Shown piece by piece: positions 35,298 through 43,514 of a stretch of DNA of 57,562 nucleotides. Source of the stretch: Physcocola sp002396385 (GTDB lineage Bacteria > Bacteroidota > Bacteroidia > Bacteroidales > Paludibacteraceae). Every line of letters begins with the position of its first letter. Within the stretch, counting starts at the first letter, position 1. The stretch is taken from the NCBI GenBank assembly GCA_946535435.1, contig CAMNDM010000021.1, forward strand, positions 1-57,562. The letters are read 5' to 3'. A program made the position numbers and the translations under genes. The notes beneath the pieces were generated by a model. That model was given only the letters and a program-made list of their open reading frames with translations. It was not told where the DNA came from and ran no database searches.

Positions 35298-35617
35298 GGC
35301 GCTTCCTGCTTGTATTGGTATTCTTGACGGCGATAGATTTTTGCTTGATGTTCGCCTATTGTCGTTTTGTTGAGTTTTGTGCTGGCTATACCGATTTTTT
35401 GGGGAAAAATAAGGATCTTTGTTCGAACCTGCTCTTTTGTTTTGTCGTCCTCCTTTCTTGCTTTTTGTCTTATAGGTTTTATTATAGAAGAAACAACCGC
35501 AATTTGTGTAGTAAAGTTAAGGCTCTTCTTTTGGTTGGTATATCGTTCGCTGTTTCGCTATTTAGTTTGTTCTTATATCTGATTAGTGATGCTATGAACG
35601 GTTGTGAACATGATTGA
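35294..35617 (+). CDS. Small membrane protein of unknown function
   Basis: 107 residues with three hydrophobic segments (about 3-24, 44-62 and 78-98) and basic loops containing YRFYYRRNNRN. I recognise no family. Its ATG overlaps the stop of the MBL-fold gene (ATGA), so translational coupling is likely and argues that it is real. Cysteines are relatively frequent (C17, C27, C42, C48, C54, C72 and one near the end), but with no clear motif. Confidence 0.6.
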   Translation: MRRFLLVLVFLTAIDFCLMFAYCRFVEFCAGYTDFLGKNKDLCSNLLFCFVVLLSCFLSYRFYYRRNNRNLCSKVKALLLVGISFAVSLFSLFLYLISDAMNGCEHD

Positions 35618-35755
35618 TAGATAGTATTATACTGTACCTGATAATGAGATTTAAAGAGAAATACTATTATTGAGTGTGAAACAAGAGAAATAAGAATGTC
35701 AATGGAATAAAAGTCTTTATAGAAGGGAAAGAGGATAAACCAATACTAGAATACT

Positions 35756-37063
35756 ATGCCAAATAAAGTTCTTTTTACTCTTTTAATCACATTACAATTC
35801 TTTCCTATGACTATTTTGTTTTCACAAAACTTAGGAAGAGTTTATTATTATAACGTGGACAATTATGTTTCTATAACAAATGACAGCACTTCAGAATCGT
35901 ATGAGAAATTTGCTCTAGGTGTTTCGTTTTCTTACAGTAAAAAATATAAAGAAGCAGTGTGTGAGTACCGAAAGGCAATAGCACAGGGGAATTTACACGC
36001 ATTGAATAATTATGCTGTTGTATGTGGTTCTATAATGGGAATTATAGATACTGATACTATGAGATCAATTTTTACGAGATGCGCTAACAATGGAGTATTA
36101 AAATCTTATTCGGGTTTAATAAACCTGACAGTAGAGCCTTCGGAACGAGATTTATTAAAGAAAGCCGCATCCCAAAAAGGGAATACTGTCGCTCAATTGA
36201 AGCTTGCTTTTTCATATAAAAGGAGAAAACTGTACGATTCTGCTTTTTTTTGGTATAAGAGAGTTATAGAAGAACGCGTAAAAGAAGTGGATATTGAAGA
36301 TGGAATGCAATTGACGTATAATGGTTTACAAATTAATTGGCTTACGGATTTTTCGTGCTTTAACATGCGATACGAGAATAAAAATCTAAAAGGACTGTAT
36401 TATTATATCAGGGGAAATAAAAGCAGAGGAAAACGTTTATTAACAAAATCTATAAAAAACAATAAAGAGTCTACAAAAAACTTAGCTATAATATATGATA
36501 TGGAAGGAAAATACAGCCATGCAATTGACATATTGAAACGCCATATGGTGGAATCTGACGATATACGTTATCTTTATATTGCAAACATAATACATAAAAA
36601 CCAGCATTACCCGGTTTCAGAAATGATAACATATTATAAGCTGGCGGCAGGGTTAGGGAATGACGTGGCAAAGTATAACCTTGCTGTATGTTATTTAAAG
36701 GGACTATATGTTCCAAAAGACACGTTAAAAGCAAAGGAGTATCTTTACAGTATAAAAGAAAGAAAAAGGGAGGCGATGATTTTAATTGATAGACTTACAG
36801 CCCCAAATGTGACGAATGTGGTTGACCTGAATTCTGTACAATCAGACGAATTTAAGTCGATTTGCCTGTATAATTGCGGAAAATATACCGAGGCAATAGA
36901 TGCTTTCAAAAAAATACTCCAAACTTGTCAAAGTAGTATATATGCGAATTATTATATGGGATTATGTTATGAAAAAGGCTATGGAACACAAATCGACAAG
37001 GATAAAGCATTAGAATTCTATCACAGGGCAGGTTTTCCTTCTGACTTGCCCATAATAATGTAA
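35756..37063 (+). CDS. Secreted Sel1/TPR-repeat-like protein
   Basis: 435 residues. The N-terminus (LFTLLITLQFFPMTILFSQ) looks like a signal peptide. Several Sel1/TPR-type helical pairs follow: YEKFALGVSFSYSKKYKEAV, AQLKLAFSYKRRKLYDSAFF, YKLAAGLGNDVAKYNLAVCY and YANYYMGLCYEKGYGTQIDK. The last two are close to the Sel1 consensus (A..LG..Y..G.GV..D..KA). Such repeats bind proteins; the partner here is unknown. The gene is clearly richer in A and T than the genes on its left and opens the accessory stretch, which suggests recent acquisition. No good promoter match was seen in the 138-base gap before it. Confidence 0.7.
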   Translation: MPNKVLFTLLITLQFFPMTILFSQNLGRVYYYNVDNYVSITNDSTSESYEKFALGVSFSYSKKYKEAVCEYRKAIAQGNLHALNNYAVVCGSIMGIIDTDTMRSIFTRCANNGVLKSYSGLINLTVEPSERDLLKKAASQKGNTVAQLKLAFSYKRRKLYDSAFFWYKRVIEERVKEVDIEDGMQLTYNGLQINWLTDFSCFNMRYENKNLKGLYYYIRGNKSRGKRLLTKSIKNNKESTKNLAIIYDMEGKYSHAIDILKRHMVESDDIRYLYIANIIHKNQHYPVSEMITYYKLAAGLGNDVAKYNLAVCYLKGLYVPKDTLKAKEYLYSIKERKREAMILIDRLTAPNVTNVVDLNSVQSDEFKSICLYNCGKYTEAIDAFKKILQTCQSSIYANYYMGLCYEKGYGTQIDKDKALEFYHRAGFPSDLPIIM

Positions 37064-37292
37064 TCCCCCAAAAAGAATAACGGAGTTTCTCCCTCGTAGA
37101 ATCAGAGCGAACTCGACGGCAAACATGCAGAGACCCGCTTCTTTTGAGGGAAAATTTCTTATTTTTACAACCGTTGAGGGTTGTCCTGGCTGGTTAGGGA
37201 CGGAAAATCGCACAACATACCGCAACCGACTCTGCGCCAATTCTCTACTTCTACCATCCCGACTACTTTCGTACTGTATTAGAATAAAAAAT

Positions 37293-37312
37293 AGCTGGCG
37301 ATATCGCCAGCT
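37293..37312. terminator. Perfect 20-base palindrome terminator after the Rpn-family gene
   Basis: AGCTGGCGATATCGCCAGCT is a perfect palindrome 22 bases after the stop of the minus-strand gene. On that strand it is followed by ATTTTTTATT, a strong terminator context; on the plus strand GTTTTC follows, so it may also stop the Sel1-like transcript. Confidence 0.8.
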
Positions 37313-37334
37313 GTTTTCATTAATATGACATTCG

Positions 37335-38231
37335 TCAGAGTTTTTCAATTTCATCGGCGGATAGTCCTGTAACGATGGTGATGATGTTGATACCAACACC
37401 GCATTCTTTCATCTTTCGGGCGTTGTCTATTTTTTCTTTTTTCACACCCTTCTCCATGCCGATAGCCTCGCCCTTCTCCAGGCCAATTGCCTCGCCTTCT
37501 GCACGACCTTCTGCACGGCCTTTGTTAAAAGAGCCATCTATCAGCGCCTTTTCGGTAGCGGCCATGTCCCTGTACTTGTCGTAAGTGGCGAGCTGCTCAT
37601 CGGAATAAGCGCCACGCTCTACGATGGAGATGGCCTTGCTGATTTCGGGATCGTCAAGTAATTCTTGCGGTGCATCTTGTGTTTTCTCGTTGATCTCGGT
37701 CAGGAAGCGTAGCCATAGTCGGTGCATCCTGCCTATCGTTGGTGACTGCGGTACGAACTTGGGCAGTTCCACAAACACCATCTCTATTCCCTCTATAACC
37801 CGCTCCGGATTGCCTTGCTCCGCCATCTGGAAGAGGTGGTAGTGCTCGGTGCCGCTGAAGGCGTTGTCGTTCACAATGCTGAGCGAGTAGACCGGTTGCA
37901 GACTGCTGTAGCTGTAGCCCTTGTCCGCCTGCTTGACGTAGGCTTTCGAGGCGTTGAACAGCACACGCTGCTTGAACTCGTCGGTCCAGTACATCTGCAT
38001 CTCTACAATAAACTGGCGGCCCTGGTCGTCCCTGCACCGCACGTCGACTATGGAGTACTTTTTCAATGGGCTGTCGGGAACCAACTCCGGTGGCAGATAT
38101 TCGATATCAACCACTTTCGCCCCTTCCTTGAACGGCAGCAGCGCGTTCAAGAAACTGATAATAAGGTCGGGATGTTCTGCGAACACCGCCTTGAAAGTCA
38201 GGTCGTATTTCGGATCTAGATACTTGCCCAT
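37335..38231 (-). CDS. Rpn/PD-(D/E)XK nuclease family 'transposase'
   Basis: 298 residues from the ATG at 38231 (MGKYLDPKYDLTFKAVF, the usual family start). Earlier in-frame ATGs at 38261 and 38291 lie upstream of the predicted transcription start, so they are excluded. The nuclease core is visible: DLTFKAVFAEHPDLIISFLN, then SIVDVRCRDDQGRQFIVEMQ, which supplies the D and the E-x-Q catalytic pattern of this family (Q in place of K). The C-terminal part has repeated AEG/EKG units (AEGRAEGEAIGLEKGEAIG), the repeat seen in many Rpn-family proteins. RpnA-type proteins are DNA endonucleases that stimulate recombination; many genomes carry several copies. A decayed copy lies at 43.5-43.8 kb. Confidence 0.85.
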   Translation of the reverse strand: MGKYLDPKYDLTFKAVFAEHPDLIISFLNALLPFKEGAKVVDIEYLPPELVPDSPLKKYSIVDVRCRDDQGRQFIVEMQMYWTDEFKQRVLFNASKAYVKQADKGYSYSSLQPVYSLSIVNDNAFSGTEHYHLFQMAEQGNPERVIEGIEMVFVELPKFVPQSPTIGRMHRLWLRFLTEINEKTQDAPQELLDDPEISKAISIVERGAYSDEQLATYDKYRDMAATEKALIDGSFNKGRAEGRAEGEAIGLEKGEAIGMEKGVKKEKIDNARKMKECGVGINIITIVTGLSADEIEKL

Positions 38232-38248
38232 AAGCCAATTCGTTTTCA

Positions 38249-38279
38249 CAAAGTTAACCATTATTCGAAACACTTCAAA
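38249..38279 (-). promoter_or_regulatory. Promoter for the Rpn-family gene (TTTG-19-TAACTTTG)
   Basis: On the minus strand TTTG (38279-38276) and TAACTTTG (38256-38249) are 19 bases apart, matching both consensus elements. It fixes the translation start at 38231. Confidence 0.7.
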
Positions 38280-38466
38280 TACACGTAACATTTCAGATTA
38301 TAGTAACGGATATGATTTGCGGTTTTGCCATGAAACAAAAAACTATTAATTGTTTGTGCATGGATCTATTCTCGATAAGTCATTTTGGGATGGATTATAA
38401 TACACCCCAATTTTAGATAACATCAGAGGTTCGTAAAAATAGAACCTTTGTAAATATCTAAAATAA

Positions 38467-38628
38467 GATGGGAAGAAAGAATTCCTAGAGAAATCAGGCC
38501 GCATCTTCGACGATAACGAGTCAGAGAACAAGGACGTGGAGGCCCTAAAGTCAGAAAGAGGAATGCTTCTTAAGTTTCTCTTATTAGTAAGGTTACATAA
38601 GGCGATTTTTAATAAATTTGAATTTTAG
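38467..38628 (+). pseudogene. Possible coding remnant (53 codons, no start)
   Basis: Within the 475-base gap between the Rpn-family gene and the next gene, one frame is open for 53 codons between two stops. It reads DGKKEFLEKSGRIFDDNES, then ENKDVEALKSERGMLLKFLL and on, a protein-like composition unlike random AT-rich sequence. There is no start codon at its beginning and I recognise no family. It may be the 3' end of a gene whose front was lost. The rest of the gap holds only the Rpn promoter and nothing else I can name. Confidence 0.3.
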
Positions 38629-38706
38629 AAGTCGGTTGTGAAAAATGGAAAGTCCTATAAACTGACTCTCTTTTGTTAGCAATTCATCAAACACACGTTC
38701 GTAAAT

Positions 38707-40149
38707 ATGGATCTTTTCGATAAGATAAAGTCAAAGTTCAAGAATCAGTCTGACGAACTGGTGGTCAGTCGGGTAGACAGTCGTGGTGTGGAACGCTTTG
38801 AAGATAATACCGCCGACGACGAAAATCGTTTGGGGGTGGAGGGAAAATGCCAAAAACGGAATCAGCCGATGCCGTTTGAAGAGTTTATGCGGCATCATAC
38901 GCCGTTTCAAGATAGCCAATTCAGGTTGCTCATTAATTTTTTAAAAGAGAATGCTAAGCGTAAAGCAAGGGAAAATAAGTCTTCTTTGGGCGCAATTTTT
39001 ATTGTCTCGCTTTTCGTGGTTGTAATTGTAAGTAGGGCGGGTATGTTGCTGTTTTCTCCAAATACGTATTATTTCTTTATTTGTGTTCAGATTTTACCAT
39101 TTTTAAGTGTCTGTGTTCTTGCGCAGATGTTCTATTATCTGTTTATCGCCGGAAAGTGGGAAAGGGCTAAAAAGGCTGGTTTGCTCAAAGATTATTGTAA
39201 CTATGAGGTAAAGGAAATAGTGACCTGCCTGGCTGTGGTGTTGAGAGACAATGCCAAGAGTCTGATTCCGCAAAAACTGGACTTCCTTATCGAGTTCATT
39301 AAAAAGAATATGGATTCCGAAGAAGACCGCGCTGAGTGTTATGACACGTTGCTGCGGGTTCTGGAAAAGGATAACGAGACGTTCAATTTAAGAGTCAGCC
39401 CATACTCTAATTGTTATCATAATTTTTCGAAGATGCTGAAGAGGGCGAAAAGGGGATTGGATAAAGACCAGTTGAATAAATTCGCTTTCTTGTTGCTTAA
39501 GATGGGTGATACGGAATACTGGAATAATTCCCAAAAAGTTTTGCACGACAAAACTTCCTTAGTTCATGACTTAAGTATTATACTTCCTACTTCCAACTCT
39601 AAATTGGCTATTGTCCGTAGTTTTGAGAGGGGCGAGGAGGCGAAGTGGTACAAGGCCGCTTTAGGCGATTCTGATGTGGCGCAGTTTGTGAATGTTAAGT
39701 CCGAAACTGGGAACGAGACAAAAAGGCTGGTCAACATCAAAAACCCAATGGCGAAATTGAAACTTTGCGCTTTCTGTATTCTTTCTATATGGTTGACCTT
39801 TTTGTTACAGCAGCATGGTTCTGGTTTTTTGTTTGTCGCAGAACTATTGTCGTTCTTACCTCTAGTTATATCTGGTGAATTCTCTCTCGGAGAAATTCTA
39901 ACTGTCAATGAAAAACTCAGATTTCTTTTTTATAAGATTTTCACTGTGTCGTCTGCTGTCGTTCTTCCCTTTATGATGCTTAACTTTCTGCATGCTAAGG
40001 CGGAAGAAACTTTCGACTGTGATGCGGATGACTTGTCGGAATATGTGCTGACCGGAAAAAGTAGCCAACTCTCGTTTTCGCCTGAAGATAAAAAGACGTA
40101 CCAGACTATCGACAACCTTTATCGGTGGATGCCAGATTTTATGAAATAG
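38707..40149 (+). CDS. Five-helix membrane protein of unknown function
   Basis: 480 residues. A charged cytoplasmic N-terminus of about 90 residues is followed by two helices (about 94-110 and 121-146). A soluble helical domain of ~200 residues comes next, then three helices (about 350-367, 374-389, 408-427) and a 50-residue tail ending in DNLYRWMPDFMK. The first part of the soluble domain (YEVKEIVTCLAVVLRDNAKS, then DFLIEFIKKNM) has the spacing of TerB/DjlA-like helical domains; this is a weak resemblance. I know no family for the whole protein. It converges on the YD-repeat-like gene at 40167 with only 17 bases between stops, and both are more AT-rich than the core genes nearby. Confidence 0.65.
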   Translation: MDLFDKIKSKFKNQSDELVVSRVDSRGVERFEDNTADDENRLGVEGKCQKRNQPMPFEEFMRHHTPFQDSQFRLLINFLKENAKRKARENKSSLGAIFIVSLFVVVIVSRAGMLLFSPNTYYFFICVQILPFLSVCVLAQMFYYLFIAGKWERAKKAGLLKDYCNYEVKEIVTCLAVVLRDNAKSLIPQKLDFLIEFIKKNMDSEEDRAECYDTLLRVLEKDNETFNLRVSPYSNCYHNFSKMLKRAKRGLDKDQLNKFAFLLLKMGDTEYWNNSQKVLHDKTSLVHDLSIILPTSNSKLAIVRSFERGEEAKWYKAALGDSDVAQFVNVKSETGNETKRLVNIKNPMAKLKLCAFCILSIWLTFLLQQHGSGFLFVAELLSFLPLVISGEFSLGEILTVNEKLRFLFYKIFTVSSAVVLPFMMLNFLHAKAEETFDCDADDLSEYVLTGKSSQLSFSPEDKKTYQTIDNLYRWMPDFMK

Positions 40150-40166
40150 GCAATTCGGGTTGCATA

Positions 40167-41420
40167 TTACTTAAAGTATTCATACTCTTCTAATTCGCCC
40201 GATTCAAATATCCCATTTCCTCCTTTTGTGACGATGGTTTCCTTCTTGTTCCTATCTTTTCTGATAGTTGTTTTTTCCTTAATCTTGCCGTCGGCGCCAT
40301 AAACGCATCGTTCTGTCATTTTACCATTAGTGTCGTATTGGTAGACTTCCTTGCTTTCAAGGGTAGTTCCTGCTTTATAGGTGCACTTTTCTAACTCTTT
40401 CCCGTTGTCGTCGCGTTTATACACATATTTGGTCTTTTCGCCTTTACTTTCAATACATTCTTCAGCCACGAATCCCTTGTCATTGTATTTGTAGGTCTTT
40501 TTCTTGTAAAGCGAATTGTCTGGGGCGTATTCACATTCTACTGCCAGATGCCCGTTCTTATCGTACTGGTAAGTGTTTTTTTGTGAAGATTCTTCCGAAC
40601 TATGGGTGTATAGAACGACTTTCCCGTTGTTGTCGTATTTACTTGTGGTTTTCTCTTCTAAACTGTTGTCGCTTAAGTATCTGCAATACTCTATTTGATT
40701 CCCTTTCTCGTCGTATTTGTAGGTGACACGGTAATTGACATGCCCCTCTAACGACGCGTCGCGTTCTTCAATCAAAAGCCCTTTGTCGTTGTACTTTGCC
40801 ACGTATTTCGTGGTAACGGTTTCGCCGTATACATAGCGTGAGGTCACTTCCTCTATTATCTTGTTATTCGCATTATATTTAGTGCTTCTTTTTTTGATGC
40901 ACTGGCCATTTTGGTCGTAATCGCGCTGTTCAATTCTATTCCCTCTTGCATCGTATTTAGCGGTAAATCTTGTCCATTCGTCATCCCACTCTACAATTTT
41001 CCCTGGGAGGTAAGCTTCTATAATCTTGCCATCTTCGTTGTAGGTTGCCACTTCTATGGTGTCGCCTTTCGTTATAGTACGACCGGGGCCCTCTTTTAAT
41101 TCGAAGGTGATAACTCTTTTGTAATTTTCGTTTTTTCCTTCTGTTTCATCCTCTCCTTGCTCGGTAATTGAAACAGTCTCCTCTTCTTTTCCTTCGTTAT
41201 CTGAAACAAACGAGACAGGAGTGCTTTCTTGCAGAAATTCATTCTTTATTTTCCTCACACACGATTCGCAGCCTTTGTAAAGGGAAAATGGAATTGCTAT
41301 CATTACTATGAAGAAGATAAGCAACTTCGTGTTTGATAGAATTTTAAAAAAGACCAACTTTAGTATGAACATGATGATGGCCAATAGAATAAGATAGATT
41401 GCGCAGATAATGATTGCCAT
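40167..41420 (-). CDS. Membrane-anchored YD-repeat-like protein
   Basis: 417 residues. Two N-terminal helices (about 2-26 and 32-48) anchor it. A serine/glutamate-rich linker follows, then from about residue 140 a series of short beta repeats of the form YKYDEKGNQIEYC, SKYDNNGKVV, YQYDKNGHLAVEC, YKYNDKGFVAEEC and YQYDTNGKMTERC, spaced about 25-30 residues. These resemble the YD repeats of RHS-type proteins and of smaller secreted repeat proteins, but there is no RHS core or toxin tip. Many repeats end in Cys after a Glu. Its promoter element lies at 41446-41453. The function is unknown; a cell-surface or periplasmic binding scaffold is plausible. Confidence 0.7.
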   Translation of the reverse strand: MAIIICAIYLILLAIIMFILKLVFFKILSNTKLLIFFIVMIAIPFSLYKGCESCVRKIKNEFLQESTPVSFVSDNEGKEEETVSITEQGEDETEGKNENYKRVITFELKEGPGRTITKGDTIEVATYNEDGKIIEAYLPGKIVEWDDEWTRFTAKYDARGNRIEQRDYDQNGQCIKKRSTKYNANNKIIEEVTSRYVYGETVTTKYVAKYNDKGLLIEERDASLEGHVNYRVTYKYDEKGNQIEYCRYLSDNSLEEKTTSKYDNNGKVVLYTHSSEESSQKNTYQYDKNGHLAVECEYAPDNSLYKKKTYKYNDKGFVAEECIESKGEKTKYVYKRDDNGKELEKCTYKAGTTLESKEVYQYDTNGKMTERCVYGADGKIKEKTTIRKDRNKKETIVTKGGNGIFESGELEEYEYFK

Positions 41421-41445
41421 ATGTTAATAAGTGTTTTTGATTTCC

Positions 41446-41453
41446 CAAATTTA
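41446..41453 (-). promoter_or_regulatory. -7 element TAAATTTG for the YD-repeat-like gene
   Basis: On the minus strand TAAATTTG lies 25 bases before the ATG at 41420. No TTTG is found at -33. Confidence 0.45.
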
Positions 41454-41628
41454 AGAAAAATATAACTTTTTATAGGTCTGTTGCACATGACCGTTATTTA
41501 CAAGGTTGTGTGTAAATGGTTTTTCACGGGTGCTGTAAGTTCTCTTATTCTTGTTTGAATGCGTTGGCGCAAACTAATGAAGCCCCGCAAGCATATTTGG
41601 ATTTCTATTTCTCCGTCGAAATAAAACT

Positions 41629-41800
41629 TTATGCATCAATCAGAGCCTCCTCTATTCCCTTAAATGGAGCTCCTGGATGACGGATAAATTCTTGTGAAAT
41701 ATAGAAATCACAGCCGTCGCAGCAGAACGACTGGTTGTTCACATAGTCGTCAACCAGACGCACGTCGCACTCCTAGCCAAGGCTGTCGTAGCGTTTTAGG
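41629..41800 (-). pseudogene. Gene remnant with in-frame stop, cysteine-rich end
   Basis: In the 383-base gap after the AAA-ATPase gene, one minus-strand frame reads PLKRYDSLG, a TAG (41775-41773), then ECDVRLVDDYVNNQSFCCDG, CDFYISQEFIRHPGAPFKG and IEEALIDA before TAA (41631-41629). The composition is clearly protein-like and includes a CCDGC cluster. With no start codon and one internal stop it is most likely the 3' end of a dead gene. I recognise no family. The remaining ~170 bases toward 41421 show no other supported feature. Confidence 0.4.
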
Positions 41801-41803
41801 GGT

Positions 41804-43393
41804 TCACTCTTTCACAAACCGCTCAATCTTGCAGGTGTGCTTCTTGGTTTTCTCGTCGTAGTTGATGCCTACGAACAGCAGGTTGTCGTAGTAGTGGTTG
41901 AGGGACTCGTGGTAGTTCCTGTCCTTTATTTGCTGGAGGGCGCTTTCCGTACTCTTGTTGTGCTTCAACTCTATGACCATTGCCGGTATGTTCGGCAGGT
42001 AGGGAATCAGCACCAGGTCGGCATAGCCCTTTCCGGTCGGCAACTCCTTGATGAGCGTGTAACGGGTGTTGGCGTAGAAATAGGCCAGGCAGATGGCACT
42101 CTGGAAGCAGTGCTCGTCGTTGTAGGTCAGCGGATTGGTCACCTGGGTGTGGGCGGCATCGAGTGCGGCGGCCACCGCCTCGGCGTTGCCGTTGATGGTG
42201 TCGTCAAGCAACCGCTTCGAGGCGTTCACCACGGTCATCACCGCCTTGTAGTCGGAAGAATCCTCAATTGAATTGATCCACTCTATGCGGACCTCCTCGT
42301 TCGGTATGTGGCAGGTCTTGTCCTTGCGGTTGTAGCAGAGGTAGCCCAAATGGATGAGGTAGGTAAAGACGTTGTCTTTCGAGTTGATGCTGGCCAGGGT
42401 GTTCTGGAACTTCAGCACGTTGACAGGCACGCTGCCACCGGCGATCATCTCGATAATATCCTGCCTGATACCCTCAAAATCTTTCAATATGTGGTCGCGG
42501 AGCACCTCGAAAGAGCCGGTCGCCGACCAGTAGCTGAAGAACTCACCGGTCGTCACAGCATTGACCACCGAAAGCGGATTGCAAACCTTTATGCTGTCAG
42601 ACATCTGGTAACCGTCGTACCAGCGCAGGCACTCGTCATAATCGGTGCCATATTTATCGCACAAGCCTTTCACCTCCTCTTCAGTAAAGCCGATTAAACC
42701 TGCGAATTGACGTGGTTGCAGCATGGTATACTCGGTGAACTCATTCAATTTGCTCTGCACTTTGTCGCGCACAATCGGCATAATGCCGGTGATGTAGGCA
42801 AGGGCAAGGGCAGGACGTAGCGTGGTGTCTTTAAACAATCCGTTCAAGAAACTGAGGTAGTCGTTGAACAACTGTTCAGGAACCTGTTCACGTACCAGAA
42901 CATCATACTCGTCGATGATGATGACAAACTTTTCGCCAGTTTCGGAGTATACTTTCAGGATATTTGTTGCGATAGAATTACCATCTTCAAAATCCAAGTC
43001 AGGGAACTCTCTTCTAAATTCTTTCAAAAGTGTTGAATGAATATATTTGATGAGTTCGTTAACCTTATCTTCATTGATTGATTTCTGGTACCACCCGTTC
43101 AAATCTAATTTTATGACATTTAGCTTGTTTAGGTACTTGTCATAGTCGGGTTTTTGTCCGATTTTCATTTGGCTGAAAATGGAACGGGTGTCACAACCCT
43201 TTGAGTAGTAGGCGGAAATCAGGTTACCCACCATACTCTTGCCGAAACGGCGTGGACGGGAGATACAGACAAAATTTCCCTGCGTGCAGGCAAGTTTGTT
43301 TAACTCTGCCAACACTAGAGATTTGTCTACATATATTTCTGAGTTCAATCCTATTTGAAACGCATCAGCGTTCGGATTCAAATACAAGCCCAT
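41804..43393 (-). CDS. AAA-ATPase-like / PD-(D/E)XK nuclease domain protein
   Basis: 529 residues. The N-terminal half is the AAA-ATPase-like domain of this family: YVDKSLVLAELNKL, Walker A ISRPRRFGKSMVGNL near residue 50, and Walker B KFVIIIDEYDVLV near 160. ALAYITGIMPIVRDKVQSKL and LRWYDGYQ are also typical. The C-terminal ~100 residues form a PD-(D/E)XK-type domain with GKGYADLVLIPYLPNIPAMV and IELKHN (D and ExK). Such genes occur in dozens of copies in Bacteroidota and are often next to Rpn-type genes; they look like selfish or defence-linked elements, but no function is proven. A full promoter and a strong AGGAGG ribosome site precede it. Confidence 0.86.
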   Translation of the reverse strand: MGLYLNPNADAFQIGLNSEIYVDKSLVLAELNKLACTQGNFVCISRPRRFGKSMVGNLISAYYSKGCDTRSIFSQMKIGQKPDYDKYLNKLNVIKLDLNGWYQKSINEDKVNELIKYIHSTLLKEFRREFPDLDFEDGNSIATNILKVYSETGEKFVIIIDEYDVLVREQVPEQLFNDYLSFLNGLFKDTTLRPALALAYITGIMPIVRDKVQSKLNEFTEYTMLQPRQFAGLIGFTEEEVKGLCDKYGTDYDECLRWYDGYQMSDSIKVCNPLSVVNAVTTGEFFSYWSATGSFEVLRDHILKDFEGIRQDIIEMIAGGSVPVNVLKFQNTLASINSKDNVFTYLIHLGYLCYNRKDKTCHIPNEEVRIEWINSIEDSSDYKAVMTVVNASKRLLDDTINGNAEAVAAALDAAHTQVTNPLTYNDEHCFQSAICLAYFYANTRYTLIKELPTGKGYADLVLIPYLPNIPAMVIELKHNKSTESALQQIKDRNYHESLNHYYDNLLFVGINYDEKTKKHTCKIERFVKE

Positions 43394-43397
43394 GGTG

Positions 43398-43403
43398 CCT
43401 CCT
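43398..43403 (-). promoter_or_regulatory. Strong Shine-Dalgarno site AGGAGG
   Basis: On the minus strand AGGAGG stands four bases before the ATG at 43393. Purine-rich consensus sites like this are rare in Bacteroidota, so the gene may be foreign or tuned for high translation. Confidence 0.6.
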
Positions 43404-43416
43404 TTTCTTTACATTA

Positions 43417-43448
43417 CAAATTTAGCAATTAAGCGGTAACAGTGCAAA
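43417..43448 (-). promoter_or_regulatory. Promoter for the AAA-ATPase gene (TTTG-20-TAAATTTG)
   Basis: On the minus strand TTTG (43448-43445) and TAAATTTG (43424-43417) are 20 bases apart, a perfect match to both elements. The ATG is 24 bases downstream. Confidence 0.75.
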
Positions 43449-43514
43449 TTGAGATGAGGGAACAGAACAGTGGTCCGTTAAGGTAGTATTATTATATTTG
43501 TCTTGAAAATTAAT

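Noticed and set aside
37125..37328. 67-codon open frame between the Sel1-like and Rpn-family genes
   Set aside because: It runs through the terminator palindrome and shows no protein-like pattern.
41520..41690. A plus-strand open stretch containing ALAQTNEAPQAYLDFYFS
   Set aside because: It is short, lacks a start, and overlaps the minus-strand remnant; chance cannot be excluded.
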